Positions 1 to 8,260 of a stretch of 64,000 nt of DNA are shown here, in pieces. Location of the stretch: the NCBI GenBank assembly GCA_028866895.1, contig JAGWHF010000004.1, positions 62,001 through 126,000 of the forward strand, read 5' to 3'. Numbering within the stretch: position 1 is the stretch's first letter; each line of letters opens with the position of its first letter. The position numbers and the translations under genes are program-made. The notes below the pieces were generated by a model. The model was given only the letters and a program-made list of their open reading frames with translations. It ran no database searches and was not told the origin of the DNA. This stretch comes from Nitrososphaerota archaeon (lineage in GTDB: Archaea; Thermoproteota; Nitrososphaeria; Nitrososphaerales; Nitrosopumilaceae).

Positions 1-2
1 AC

Positions 3-146
3 CTTGGAATCGTCCTGATATCAGCAAGCATATTTACGGAATGGGCAAGGAGCAGATCTACAAATGACTCTATCGTGCGGGTGGAGTGGCCCACTAAAAA
101 CACGGTAGTCATCTGCGCCTTCAGTGGGAAACGATCACATTCTTGA
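3..146 (+). CDS. Possible 3' end of a membrane protein (partial, left edge)
   Basis: An open frame runs in from the left edge and stops with TGA at 144-146. It encodes a hydrophobic stretch (LGIVLISASIFTEW) followed by a polar basic tail, which could be the last membrane helix and cytoplasmic tail of a larger protein. Its 3' end overlaps the 3' end of the convergent zinc-ribbon gene by 26 bases. The beginning is outside the window, so the family cannot be named and the frame may be spurious. Confidence 0.25.
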   Translation, partial: LGIVLISASIFTEWARSRSTNDSIVRVEWPTKNTVVICAFSGKRSHS

Positions 147-315
147 TCGTATTCTCGAACCTTCTTGTGACCCATGTAAGCACCTCGTTCTCGCTGCTGT
201 CGGATCTTGAACAGGCGCCACACCTAGTCAGCAGAACGACTGCGTCGCTTTGCACCTCGCCTACAAACCTATCGCATGAGATGCATTTAATCTGGCGCAT
301 ATCGTAAATATTCAT
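121..315 (-). CDS. Small zinc-ribbon protein
   Basis: A 64-residue protein with CISC and CGAC pairs about 22 residues apart, the pattern of a single zinc ribbon, followed by a charged C-terminal helix. The ATG at 315 was chosen because an ATAAAG/CTTTAT box lies about 28 bases upstream at 341-346, which fits a leaderless archaeal message. No enzymatic domain is visible. It probably binds nucleic acid or a protein partner, but that is inferred from the fold only. Confidence 0.6.
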   Translation of the reverse strand: MNIYDMRQIKCISCDRFVGEVQSDAVVLLTRCGACSRSDSSENEVLTWVTRRFENTIKNVIVSH

Positions 316-482
316 CAAAAAACACACATGGCTGCAGGTAATAAAGCGCGCCAAGATTACCATGGGTGATATTGATGAGTGCAAATTATTTTTTTGCAAG
401 CAGTCTGAATCGGTTTTCTTGCACGTTCTCATGGCTGGAAATTTTATTTCCGATTTTTATATCAAAATGCGAAGATAAATAC

Positions 483-875
483 ATGAATGGAATTACATCC
501 CGGAAAATAGGCAGTATGGACGTCGGGAATTTTTGGAAGCATAACGAGCCCATACTGGAAAGACTCGAACGCCAGATAATGCCCCCCAGTTCACGTCTAG
601 TCTACAAGGACGTTACCACAGGAGAGGGAAAGGATGGGACGGTACATGCCCAATACGACCTTGTCAACTTTTATGACAACAGGAAGAACCTGCTGAAGAT
701 AATTGTCGAGTTCGGAAAGGATCACTCGATAAAAAAGGAGGAGATTCTTGCCATGACTGGCCGAGCAGGAGCGAAGAAGACCACATTGGGGGGAGGAAGT
801 ATCACAAGTGCTGGTCACATAGCATGGCTGCGCAACATGACTGAGCGCAGGATGGCAGGAGACGCACTTAGATGA
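483..875 (+). CDS. Conserved hypothetical protein, first gene of a three-gene operon
   Basis: A 130-residue soluble protein, basic and without signal peptide or membrane segment. ATG 483 is preferred over earlier in-frame starts because a TTTTTATAT box at 454-462 lies about 24 bases upstream. The middle reads like a small alpha/beta domain (VHAQYDLVNFYDNRKNLLKI) and the C-terminal half is rich in Gly, Ala and Lys. Its TGA overlaps the next ATG (ATGA), so it is translationally coupled to the two small genes that follow. I do not recognise the family. Confidence 0.65.
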   Translation: MNGITSRKIGSMDVGNFWKHNEPILERLERQIMPPSSRLVYKDVTTGEGKDGTVHAQYDLVNFYDNRKNLLKIIVEFGKDHSIKKEEILAMTGRAGAKKTTLGGGSITSAGHIAWLRNMTERRMAGDALR

Positions 876-1039
876 GCGCGACCGAGAAGATGGTCAGCCT
901 CGAGGCAAACGAGGTGAGGACGCTGATTGAGATCCTCAAGTTTGCCGAGAGCGCATGTCCCATAGACGACATCGATCACGAGTGTCCGATAGACCTCGAC
1001 AAGATCGAGGCCCTCATTACCAAGCTCGAGAATGCCTGA
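872..1039 (+). CDS. Small acidic hypothetical protein
   Basis: A 55-residue acidic protein beginning MSATEKMVSLEANEV. It has a predicted N-terminal helix and two short CPIDD/CPIDL-like repeats (residues about 30-42), then a helix ending KLENA. It starts inside the stop codon of the upstream gene and its own stop lies inside the next gene, so the three genes form one translational unit. The repeated Cys-Pro-Ile-Asp suggests a compact helical hairpin. Function unknown. Confidence 0.6.
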   Translation: MSATEKMVSLEANEVRTLIEILKFAESACPIDDIDHECPIDLDKIEALITKLENA

Positions 1040-1238
1040 CAGTGTAGAGGGCGGAGATGCCACGCCCATGCAAGCACAGCCACAGGTTCTCCCTTGCGTA
1101 ACATCACAGGAAATGGATGCCGGCCAGGACTTTCGCTGCATAGTATGCGGCTCCACCGACTGGTGCGGCTGCCAGGATAGGATCTATTGTAAGAGGTGCT
1201 GCAGGACAATCAGGGAGTCCTGCGAGGCAGAAGAGTAG
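1032..1238 (+). CDS. Small cysteine-rich (probable zinc-binding) protein
   Basis: A 68-residue protein whose last 35 residues hold nine cysteines: CIVC, CGC, CKRCC and a final Cys near the C-terminus. The N-terminal 30 residues are polar and probably disordered. It overlaps the previous gene by 8 bases. The density of cysteines suggests one or two zinc sites or a metal-trafficking role. No known domain is recognised. Confidence 0.6.
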   Translation: MPDSVEGGDATPMQAQPQVLPCVTSQEMDAGQDFRCIVCGSTDWCGCQDRIYCKRCCRTIRESCEAEE

Positions 1239-1247
1239 AATTCCGGA

Positions 1248-1601
1248 TTACCTGCAACGGTTGCCTGCAGTGTCGAGGTCTACGAAAACATCGCCGCTTT
1301 TCTCGTCCACCTTCGTACCGTAGACCCTGATGCCCGACTTGCAGCATGAAGGCCCCACTGGCCTGCCCGTTCTGATGTCATAATATTCATGATACCAAGG
1401 ACATCTTATGAAGAACCCCTCGACTATGCCGTCGGCAAGTGATGCGCACCCCCTGCCGCAGCACGAACCTATCGCATACACGTGCCTTCCTTTTTTTATG
1501 AGAAGTATCTCGCTGCCCCCGACATCCCTTCGCAAGATCCGGCCCTCCCTCAGCCCTGCAAGGTTCCCTACCCTCTGCAGTACTCTAGTTTGTGTTACCA
1601 T
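1248..1601 (-). CDS. Rieske-fold protein with altered cluster ligands
   Basis: About 117 residues matching the NirD/ferredoxin type of Rieske domain: a GCASLADGIVEG hairpin, the second ligand loop CPWYHEYYDIRTG, and a C-terminal strand pair. The canonical ligands are C-x-H and C-x2-H. Here the first box is CCGRGC, with no histidine at the expected place, and the second is C-P-W-Y-H with one extra residue. The protein therefore may hold a modified cluster, another metal or none. GTG-rich sequence before ATG 1601 makes that start more likely than ATG 1637. It is divergent from the CBS-domain gene. Confidence 0.7.
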   Translation of the reverse strand: MVTQTRVLQRVGNLAGLREGRILRRDVGGSEILLIKKGRHVYAIGSCCGRGCASLADGIVEGFFIRCPWYHEYYDIRTGRPVGPSCCKSGIRVYGTKVDEKSGDVFVDLDTAGNRCR

Positions 1602-1667
1602 GTGATATACCACGTTAATCTTCCCGATAAGAGGCATGCAATAGGATTGTTACAGATGAGTGCGGCA

Positions 1668-1679
1668 TCCTAATTAGGA
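1668..1679. promoter_or_regulatory. 12-bp palindrome between divergent genes
   Basis: TCCTAATTAGGA is a perfect palindrome lying about 25 bases before the start of the CBS gene, where its TATA box should be, and upstream of the Rieske-like gene on the other strand. It may be the core promoter itself or an operator overlapping it. Confidence 0.35.
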
Positions 1680-1698
1680 AAGGACACCATATGATATC

Positions 1699-2322
1699 AT
1701 GATAATGCCGTTTGAACATTCAACCCGGATGCGTGAGAAGATCAACGTCATAGATTCACTCTACCTGTACTCCGATCTTTCACCCGAACAGATTGCAACA
1801 AGAGTAGGGATGGAGTCAGGCGAGGTGATGAGGATAATAGACGGCCTCGTAAGAAAGGACGCCATCAAGGCAATAATTGAGAAGGAAGATGCCCCCGTGA
1901 GGGAGATTATGAGAGGCTGTGTCGCAATACTTGACGCTTCAAAGACCGCACTTGATGCTGCAAACCTCATGATAGAAAAGGGTACAGGCTGTGTTGTTGT
2001 TACATCGCAGGGAAAGCCGTTTGGCATGGTGACTGAGAAGGACCTGTTGTGTGAATCCGCAGTTTTTGACAGGAAGCTTGGCAGGCTCAAGCTGGGCGTG
2101 ATTGCCTCGCGCCCCCTAGTACATACCTCTCCCCTTGAGACCATAGGCACTGTTGCTGATATGATGCTCAAACACGGAATAAGAAGGGTGCCCGTAATGG
2201 ATGAGGGCCTACTCGTAGGGTTGGTGGACGCAAGAGATATTGCGATGATGCTCTCTTCTGCAAGTCGCCCTGCGCTTGGACGCGCCCTGCTTGATGCACT
2301 CTCAAGGCCAAGGAGCAGATGA
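1699..2322 (+). CDS. Winged-helix/CBS-pair regulatory protein
   Basis: A 207-residue protein. Residues about 10-60 look like a helix-turn-helix (LSPEQIATRVGMESGEVMRI), and residues about 68-125 and 135-190 are two CBS domains with the typical GCVVV, GMVTEKDLL and RRVPVMD signatures. CBS pairs bind adenosine nucleotides. With an N-terminal HTH this is likely a transcription factor or sensor responding to energy state. It has no membrane segment. The stop overlaps the start region of the following coiled-coil gene, suggesting cotranscription. Confidence 0.8.
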   Translation: MIMPFEHSTRMREKINVIDSLYLYSDLSPEQIATRVGMESGEVMRIIDGLVRKDAIKAIIEKEDAPVREIMRGCVAILDASKTALDAANLMIEKGTGCVVVTSQGKPFGMVTEKDLLCESAVFDRKLGRLKLGVIASRPLVHTSPLETIGTVADMMLKHGIRRVPVMDEGLLVGLVDARDIAMMLSSASRPALGRALLDALSRPRSR

Positions 2323-2650
2323 TGGCTTGCCGCAGACAACACCATACCCCATCCGCATCACTGACCAAGACAGCATCCAGCTGGAGATATCCCGCCTCTC
2401 AGTCCGCAAGAAGAGGATCGAGAGCGAGTTTGCCAATCTGAAGAAAAAGCTGATAAAAACAAGACATGCAACAGTGCTCGATTCATCAAATTGGGAGGAA
2501 TGGAAGGTTCTGAGCGTGGAACATGACGAGATGATGAAGTTAACCGCAGAGATCAATGCAAAATACACTGCCCTCAGGAGGCTTAGATGCCTACTCAAGG
2601 CATCCAAGGGCGGCAGGCTGCGCGAACCTGCCTCAGCGCCTGCCCTTTAA
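2294..2650 (+). CDS. Coiled-coil hypothetical protein
   Basis: About 118 residues dominated by two long amphipathic helices (RKKRIESEFANLKKKL and HDEMMKLTAEINAKYTALRR), typical of an antiparallel coiled coil. The start is uncertain: ATG 2294 lies inside the upstream CBS gene, and a TTG at 2327 would remove the poorly structured N-terminus. The 3' end overlaps the convergent DUF488 gene by 18 bases. It probably functions with the CBS regulator, inferred only from the overlap. Confidence 0.6.
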   Translation: MHSQGQGADDGLPQTTPYPIRITDQDSIQLEISRLSVRKKRIESEFANLKKKLIKTRHATVLDSSNWEEWKVLSVEHDEMMKLTAEINAKYTALRRLRCLLKASKGGRLREPASAPAL

Positions 2651-2983
2651 AACCTCAGTCAGGACAACTACATTATTGTGGTCTTCATCCTTGGTAGAGT
2701 AGAGAAGCGTGAGGACTTTCTTTTCTTTCTCCAGCCGCCTAATCTCGCTTATGATGTCTGACTTGCCTGCGAGCTCCTTTCTGTATCTGGATTTGAATGT
2801 GGCCCACTTTGCCGGGTCATGCGAGAACCACTTGCGAAGTGCGGGGGATGGCGAGACCTCCTTGAGCCACAAATCTACTACCATCTGTTCCTTTCTGATA
2901 CCACGGGGCCACAGCCCGTCAACAAGTATCCTGAACCCATCCGAGGGCGAGGGAGTCTCGTAGATCCGCTTTGTCTTAATCAT
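2633..2983 (-). CDS. DUF488 family protein (YeaO-like)
   Basis: A 116-residue protein that fits DUF488: the N-terminal RIYETPSPSDGFRILVDGLWPRG motif region (WPRG is diagnostic), a central WFSHDPAKW, and the C-terminal LLYSTKDEDHNNVVVL. Length is normal for the family. The biochemical function of DUF488 is not established. It is soluble and monocistronic here. Confidence 0.88.
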   Translation of the reverse strand: MIKTKRIYETPSPSDGFRILVDGLWPRGIRKEQMVVDLWLKEVSPSPALRKWFSHDPAKWATFKSRYRKELAGKSDIISEIRRLEKEKKVLTLLYSTKDEDHNNVVVLTEVLKGRR

Positions 2984-3361
2984 TATCCTTCACGGACCTC
3001 CATAGTATCTCAATGGAGCCCTAGTGTCATCCCCCATTCCTGTGATTCCATAGATCCTTTGCGAGCAACCAGTCATTGCCAAGTTTATGCAACCATCATA
3101 CAAAAAGGCATCACATGATTTGCATTAATTTTCCTGCCAACCGGGTTTTCGAGACTGCTCACCCTCCCAGAGGAGGTAACTGAAATCCTCATCTTAGCCT
3201 GAAATCCCGTCGGCTGGGAAAGGAGTTCAGATGGCAACCTGCCACATGCATGTAAGGGTAGAAAACCGCACATATTGGAGGAGGCAAGGCGCCCAAAGTG
3301 CCACAGCCGGAACAAGGCCACTGCCCACCCATTGTTTCACGCATGAGAATCTCCCCTGCCA
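2984..3361. other. Intergenic region without a supported gene
   Basis: About 380 bases between the divergent DUF488 and hemerythrin genes. Short open frames exist on both strands but none has protein-like composition or a suitably spaced box. Only the hemerythrin promoter at its right end was identified. Confidence 0.5.
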
Positions 3362-3369
3362 TTTAAAAC
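3362..3369 (+). promoter_or_regulatory. TATA box of the hemerythrin gene
   Basis: TTTAAAAC centred about 26 bases before ATG 3391. The spacing predicts transcription starting at or next to the start codon and rejects the in-frame TTG at 3376. Confidence 0.55.
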
Positions 3370-3390
3370 ACAATCTTGCCAGAATATACC

Positions 3391-3945
3391 ATGGAAGAAA
3401 AAGTAGATTGTCTCGAGTACCTAAGCAAGGAACACGGCATGATACGCGCAGTCTCAAAGATTTTGCAGGAGATCTCAAGGAGGATCTCGGACGGCGAAAG
3501 GGTCGAGGCAGGCGACGTCGGCAAGATGATGACGGTACTTGAAGGCATCGAGAAGTGCCACCGCATAGAGGAGGATCAGGTTCTCTTCCAGCTGAAGGCA
3601 AGGAGCAGAAGTTTTGAGGAGCCCATCAAGGAGCTTCTTGCCGAGCATGACAAGGCACGCGAGATCTTCAAGGAGATGAGGGCCGGGCTTGAACGGTGGA
3701 AGGTGGGAGGAGGGGCCGACGCTGCACTGTCAAGTCGCGTGTCCGAATATGCCGCATCGCTTGCAGAGCACGTCAGAAAGGAGGAGATAGTCTTCAGAAA
3801 TGATGACGTCAGACTCCTCAGCCCTGCCGACCACAAAGATCTGGTAGAGAGGTTCAAGAAGGTAGAACAAAACATCCTCGGACCTGTAAGCAAGGGCCAG
3901 ATGGCAGCAACAGTCATAGAGCTCCAGAACAGGCTGTGCGGGTAG
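3391..3945 (+). CDS. Hemerythrin HHE-domain protein
   Basis: A 184-residue all-helical protein with the HHE pattern: an N-terminal helix with LSKEHGMIR, then KCHRIEEDQVLF, LLAEHDKAREIF, and LAEHVRKEEIVF with HxxxEE-type metal ligands. Such proteins bind a di-iron centre and act in oxygen or NO sensing or iron storage. Start ATG 3391 is set by the box at 3362. It is soluble and monocistronic. An AOA produces nitric oxide, so an NO/O2 role is plausible but inferred. Confidence 0.85.
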   Translation: MEEKVDCLEYLSKEHGMIRAVSKILQEISRRISDGERVEAGDVGKMMTVLEGIEKCHRIEEDQVLFQLKARSRSFEEPIKELLAEHDKAREIFKEMRAGLERWKVGGGADAALSSRVSEYAASLAEHVRKEEIVFRNDDVRLLSPADHKDLVERFKKVEQNILGPVSKGQMAATVIELQNRLCG

Positions 3946-4020
3946 TCCATCCCAAAGACGAAAACCATCTGTGAAATTCTTGCAACCGGTTTAAATCCAA
4001 AAAAGAGCAACTGTTGCTTG

Positions 4021-4542
4021 ATGCCGCCACACTGCGACACAATGGATGGGCCCGTGGTAAAGGCCGCCATGATGGCCATAAGGAATGGCAATGTAAAGAT
4101 GGTCCTGCCCTGGATAAAGAAGGAATCCGAGGCTGAGCTAGAGGCCGCATTTAAGATGACAGTCCAGATGAGAAACCTTGGAAATGGTTCGGCTGACTTT
4201 GCTGACCACTGGTTTTACGAGACGGCCGTGAGACTCCACAGGGAGGGCGAGGGTGCCGCATATTCCGGGCTCAAGCCAGCTGGTCTGGACACAGGACCTG
4301 TGATCCCCCTCGCAGAGGGCGCACTTGAGACCGGAGACGCATCCAAGGTGACGGAGTTCCTGTCACGCCTTGTGGTCTGCGAGGTGCAAAGAAGATTCGA
4401 TCTTGCCATCGCAAAGAAAGGCTACGACCCCAACAACGTTGACGCCGCGCGTGAATACGTGCATGCCATGCTGCAGTTCTTGCTATTTTCACACCACCTC
4501 TACAAGTTTGTCGAGACCGGCGCGGAACACCGGGCCGGTTAG
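4021..4542 (+). CDS. DUF6448 family protein
   Basis: A 173-residue protein with the family hallmark N-terminus MPPHCDTMDGPVV and the central WFYETAVRLHREGEG and YSGLKP elements. The sequence is helical with several conserved His (H4, H-W-F, L-H-R, FSHH), which suggests metal binding. A TTTAAAT box at about 3990-3997 lies 25-28 bases before ATG 4021. The molecular function of the family is unknown. It is immediately upstream of, and codirectional with, a TFB gene. Confidence 0.85.
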   Translation: MPPHCDTMDGPVVKAAMMAIRNGNVKMVLPWIKKESEAELEAAFKMTVQMRNLGNGSADFADHWFYETAVRLHREGEGAAYSGLKPAGLDTGPVIPLAEGALETGDASKVTEFLSRLVVCEVQRRFDLAIAKKGYDPNNVDAAREYVHAMLQFLLFSHHLYKFVETGAEHRAG

Positions 4543-4632
4543 GCAGAGCTAAATTTGAGACTGTTTATATAAGAAAAACAACCTACTATCATCCTGATTT
4601 CAGATACGAGTCTTAAACCTGCAGACACGTGC

Positions 4633-5529
4633 ATGAACAAGAAATGCGGCGGGGGACCACTTGTAACAGACGACAACAGCGGTGAGATACTGTGTTCAAG
4701 CTGCGGCAGGGTGGTTGCAGAAAGGACGCCAGTCTCTAGCCCCGTGCAGTCTTTCACAGGCGAAGAATACATTGCCAGGTCAAGGACAGGATCCAAGACG
4801 ACACTTGCAATAAACGACATGGGATTATCCACGGTAATTTCAAGCGGGAGCAGGGATGCATCTGGCAACACAATCGAGGCAGGTGCACGGCGCACCTTTG
4901 AGAGGCTCCGCAAGTGGGACAACCGAAGCAAGTGCGGAAACTCCGAGGCGGCGCTTAGGTCAGCATTTACAATCCTAAACACGGTGAGGACAAAGATCGG
5001 CATCTCGGACGCGGTGATCGAGGATGCTGCATACCTCTACCGCAAGGCAAAGGTTCGGAAGATAAGAGGCAGGACCATAGACTGTATGACGCTTGCAACA
5101 CTCTATATTGCGTGCCGCAAGTCATCGACGCCGAGAACCATACCAGACATTGCCACTGCAGGAAACGTCAGCGTCAAGGAACTCTCAAGACATGTCAGGC
5201 TTCTCATCGAGGACCTCGATATCAAGTTGGATTCTTACGACTCGTCATTTTTTGTGAGCAGGATTGCAAGCACGGTGGGCACCCGTGAGAGGAGCATGCG
5301 CGATGCGCTTGCAATACTTGCAAAGCTCAAGGAGGAAAGATATTCGGAGGGCAAGAACCCCGTTGCACTGGCCGCCTCCGCGGTCTACCTTGCCTGCGCC
5401 CTCAACGGAGAAAATTATACCCAGAGGCAAATCTCGGACGCTGCAGGCATCAGCATAGTCACCCTAAGGATGAGATCGGAATCCATCTCAAAGTCCTTCA
5501 TGATCGAGAAGCTGGTTGAGAACAAGTAG
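4633..5529 (+). CDS. tfb: Transcription initiation factor TFIIB (TFB)
   Basis: A 298-residue TFB: N-terminal zinc ribbon (residues about 5-30), B-finger/linker (about 35-95) and two cyclin-fold repeats (about 100-190 and 195-290). It recruits RNA polymerase to TBP-bound promoters through BRE contacts. The ribbon is unusual. Only the second pair CSSC is canonical; the first ligand is a lone Cys at residue 5, with another Cys only in the codon before the ATG. A TTTATATAAG box at 4564-4573 would place transcription near 4594, leaving a 40-base leader or an upstream non-ATG start. A paralogue lies at 62651-63553. Confidence 0.92.
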   Translation: MNKKCGGGPLVTDDNSGEILCSSCGRVVAERTPVSSPVQSFTGEEYIARSRTGSKTTLAINDMGLSTVISSGSRDASGNTIEAGARRTFERLRKWDNRSKCGNSEAALRSAFTILNTVRTKIGISDAVIEDAAYLYRKAKVRKIRGRTIDCMTLATLYIACRKSSTPRTIPDIATAGNVSVKELSRHVRLLIEDLDIKLDSYDSSFFVSRIASTVGTRERSMRDALAILAKLKEERYSEGKNPVALAASAVYLACALNGENYTQRQISDAAGISIVTLRMRSESISKSFMIEKLVENK

Positions 5530-5638
5530 GGCCGGACTGCGTGGTAATGCCATGTCCATGCCCTGATTACACGATGCTTCCCAATTTTTTTAGAAATTGC
5601 CACTTGCTGCCCGCGGCATGCCAGTGTCAGGAACGCCG

Positions 5639-7165
5639 TCAGGATCCCAAGCCTCCGGTCTCTCTCCCGCCGTTCCCGGTCCTTCTCTCCTCCCTTCCTC
5701 TGAGCATCGAGAGTACTAGGGCCGCACCCATTATCGCAATCGAGGAATAGAACGCGTCATGCATGCCCCTTTCAAACGGCGCCGCAAGGGATGAGAGGTG
5801 CCCTACCCCCAAGAAAATAGCAAAAGACTGCTTGCGCGATATGGCAAGTGATGAGACAAGGAATGCGATTGCAAAGCTTGACATCATGCCCAGGTTAGCA
5901 AACGTCCTCAGCAGGCCGGACGCAAGCCCATATGCCTCCCTTGGTGCATTGGCCATAACCGCACTGTTGTTTGCAGGATAGAAGAGGCCCGTGCCAATTC
6001 CGCTTACAACGGAGCCTATGACAACCACCATGGTGGAGATGTCGGTGGAAAGATACGAGTAGATGAAGATCCCCACAGATTGGAAGAAGATCCCAAGAGA
6101 GGCCACAAGCCTTGCACCATACCTGTCGGCAAGCCTGCCGCCGAAAATACCCACTATGCCCCCAAGTAGGTAGCCTGGGACGAGAAGCAATGATGCCTCA
6201 AGCGGGCTCATCCCGCGGAAACCCTGCAGAAACATCACGACAAGGAAGAGTACCGCAAACCCTGCAAGTGGCTGGAGGAATGCCGCCAGTATGGAGGCAG
6301 TGAGGATCCTGTGCCTGAAAAGCGAGAAGCTGACAAGCGGGGCCTTGGATCTCCTCTCCCAGATGACAAAAACTGCAAGCATAGCCGCACCACCGCCCAT
6401 CTCGGACGCCTCCTCGGTGCCAAGTCCGTTTGATGTGACCTGCGTGATCCCAAAAAGCACCAGAAAGAGTCCAAGACCCAGTGCAAGGGCTCCAACGATG
6501 TCAAGGGTCCTCTTTGTAAGTATGAACCCCTCCCTGAGCACCCTGTGGGTTATGATCATGGCTGCCACGCCGATGGGCAGGTTGATGAAGAAGATATAGT
6601 TCCAGCTTGCAAAGTTGACTATCAGCCCTCCAAGAAGAATGCCCGCGACAGCTCCTACAGAGTACCCTGTTGCAACAAACCCGTAAGCCCTCCCCCTCTC
6701 GTTTTCCGGAAAGGTGTCCGCAATTATGGCCCCGCTGTTTGAGAATACAAGGGCGCCTCCAACTGCCTGTACGACCCGGAAAGCAATGAGTTCGGGCGCA
6801 CCCACGGCAAGCCCGCAGAAGACAGATCCCGCGGTAAATATCCCAAACCCCCACAGGTACATCGTTATCCTGCCATACATGTCCCCAAGCTTGCCCACCT
6901 GTGTGCCAAGTATGGTAAGCACGAGAAGGTACGCCATTATCACCCAGACCATGTCCATCAGGCTTGAGTGAAGCTGCTTCATCATTATCGGCAGGCCCAG
7001 TATCACTGCCGTGGTATCAATTGCAGTCATCATCACTCCTATGAGGACTACTGCAAGAGCGATGCGCTTGTACCGCCCGTCACCCCCGGGCGGAGTGTTT
7101 CCATATCCACCACTTGCAGCATCCCCGTTTCGGCCGCCAGGTTTTCCGTCATCATGTGACGTCAT
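5639..7165 (-). CDS. MFS drug:H+ antiporter (DHA2/EmrB-QacA type)
   Basis: About 508 residues with 14 predicted membrane helices, the normal number for the DHA2 group of exporters. Visible signatures include GKLGDMYGRITMY after helix 2 (motif A), the IFFINLPIG loop, and a second GGRLADRYGARL motif after the midpoint. It would export hydrophobic or cationic compounds with proton antiport at the cytoplasmic membrane. ATG 7165 was chosen; longer starts add cysteine-rich sequence that does not belong to the family. The C-terminal tail is basic and Gly-rich. Confidence 0.9.
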   Translation of the reverse strand: MTSHDDGKPGGRNGDAASGGYGNTPPGGDGRYKRIALAVVLIGVMMTAIDTTAVILGLPIMMKQLHSSLMDMVWVIMAYLLVLTILGTQVGKLGDMYGRITMYLWGFGIFTAGSVFCGLAVGAPELIAFRVVQAVGGALVFSNSGAIIADTFPENERGRAYGFVATGYSVGAVAGILLGGLIVNFASWNYIFFINLPIGVAAMIITHRVLREGFILTKRTLDIVGALALGLGLFLVLFGITQVTSNGLGTEEASEMGGGAAMLAVFVIWERRSKAPLVSFSLFRHRILTASILAAFLQPLAGFAVLFLVVMFLQGFRGMSPLEASLLLVPGYLLGGIVGIFGGRLADRYGARLVASLGIFFQSVGIFIYSYLSTDISTMVVVIGSVVSGIGTGLFYPANNSAVMANAPREAYGLASGLLRTFANLGMMSSFAIAFLVSSLAISRKQSFAIFLGVGHLSSLAAPFERGMHDAFYSSIAIMGAALVLSMLRGREERRTGNGGRETGGLGS

Positions 7166-7682
7166 TCTGGAACACCATTGCCCTGAACAACATAGGACGC
7201 CAACTTGTGAAAACATAGGTTCATGCCGTAGTCAGACATTATCCGAGGGTCTTGACAGATAAATCATAGACTGATTTCCACCCGTGATATCCTATGGCGT
7301 TCCCACCCGGCATCATCCCCGTTCCTCACACCCTGACGTCTCTTGCCCAAGGTGCAACATCTGAGGATCTCAACCAGTGTACACCCCAAGATTGCCTCAC
7401 AACAAGTCGTGCATGCGACATCATGCAGTCCCGATTACCCGCTGAAAGGAATCTCCCGTTTCCCTTGGGCGCCTACATAGGAAGGCATGGGATATTCTCA
7501 ACGGGCACACATACGTGATGCGCTATAAAGGTCGTGGCATAAAACACGACCGCCGCTGCAGCCCCCATCGAGACGTACCACCATCTGAATCTCATACGGC
7601 CTAAAAAGCTGTCAAGTTTCCATATAAAACAAGAAGCTGAAAACCAAAAAATGTTTAAATTAATACCTGTAGATTGCCCTGC
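7166..7682. other. Intergenic region with the promoter of a small membrane gene
   Basis: About 515 bases. No convincing coding frame. At its right end TTTAAATTA at 7652-7660 lies about 27 bases before ATG 7683 and serves that gene. Nothing else recognised. Confidence 0.5.
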
Positions 7683-7853
7683 ATGAGCAGCAAGCGACTC
7701 CAAGTATTCTTGTCTACCGTCGCTGTCTTTGTGGCCTTCTTCTTCATGGCATACTTCTTCAAGACTCAGCAGCAGATGCCAGTCTATGTGGCCATTGGGA
7801 CCACTGCTGCAGTTGTGGTCCTGGCGATGCTGGTTTCCTTCAAGGACCGCTAA
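7683..7853 (+). CDS. Small two-helix membrane protein
   Basis: A 56-residue protein: basic N-terminus MSSKRLQ, a first membrane helix (VFLSTVAVFVAFFFMAYFF), a short polar loop KTQQQMP, a second helix (VYVAIGTTAAVVVLAMLV) and the end SFKDR. A strong TTTAAATTA box about 27 bases upstream indicates leaderless expression. No family is recognised. Small proteins like this are often subunits of membrane complexes, but nothing nearby says which. Confidence 0.75.
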   Translation: MSSKRLQVFLSTVAVFVAFFFMAYFFKTQQQMPVYVAIGTTAAVVVLAMLVSFKDR

Positions 7854-7965
7854 CTTCGCCACTTTGTGTTTATCAAGTTGCGCCACGCAAATGATTTTTT
7901 TGGACCAGCATACACACCGCACCGTAGGAATGCCACTTCGAAGTCTCTGGAGCTGCATCAGAAGC

Positions 7966-8208
7966 CTATGGTACTGTATGGTAGCGCGCGCCCGCCACCC
8001 CGCAGCCTACTGCCAGTGCGACAACTCCTGCCACAATGACGGCGGCATAGGTTTGCGCCATCTGTAGCGAAGGTCCGCATGCAGCGTATGCGTATGCCTG
8101 CGCTCCGCAATCCGACGGAGTCTCAGCGTACGCAAGGCCCGTGTCAGCAACAACGGCCATGCTTACTGCCATGATTATCCCGGCAAGTCTTGCACCCGGA
8201 TATACCAT
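7966..8208 (-). CDS. Small secreted or membrane-anchored protein
   Basis: An 80-residue protein with an N-terminal signal-like helix (LAGIIMAVSMAVVADTGLAYA, likely cleavage after AYA), a short loop with two cysteines, and a second C-terminal helix (YAAVIVAGVVALAVGCGVAGA). A TAAATATC-like box lies about 27 bases before the start. Unknown family. Probably a small envelope protein. Confidence 0.6.
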   Translation of the reverse strand: MVYPGARLAGIIMAVSMAVVADTGLAYAETPSDCGAQAYAYAACGPSLQMAQTYAAVIVAGVVALAVGCGVAGARYHTVP

Positions 8209-8260
8209 GTCCTACTAGTACGCGTCCGGGATATTTACGGGTGATGGTCGGCCTTTGTCC

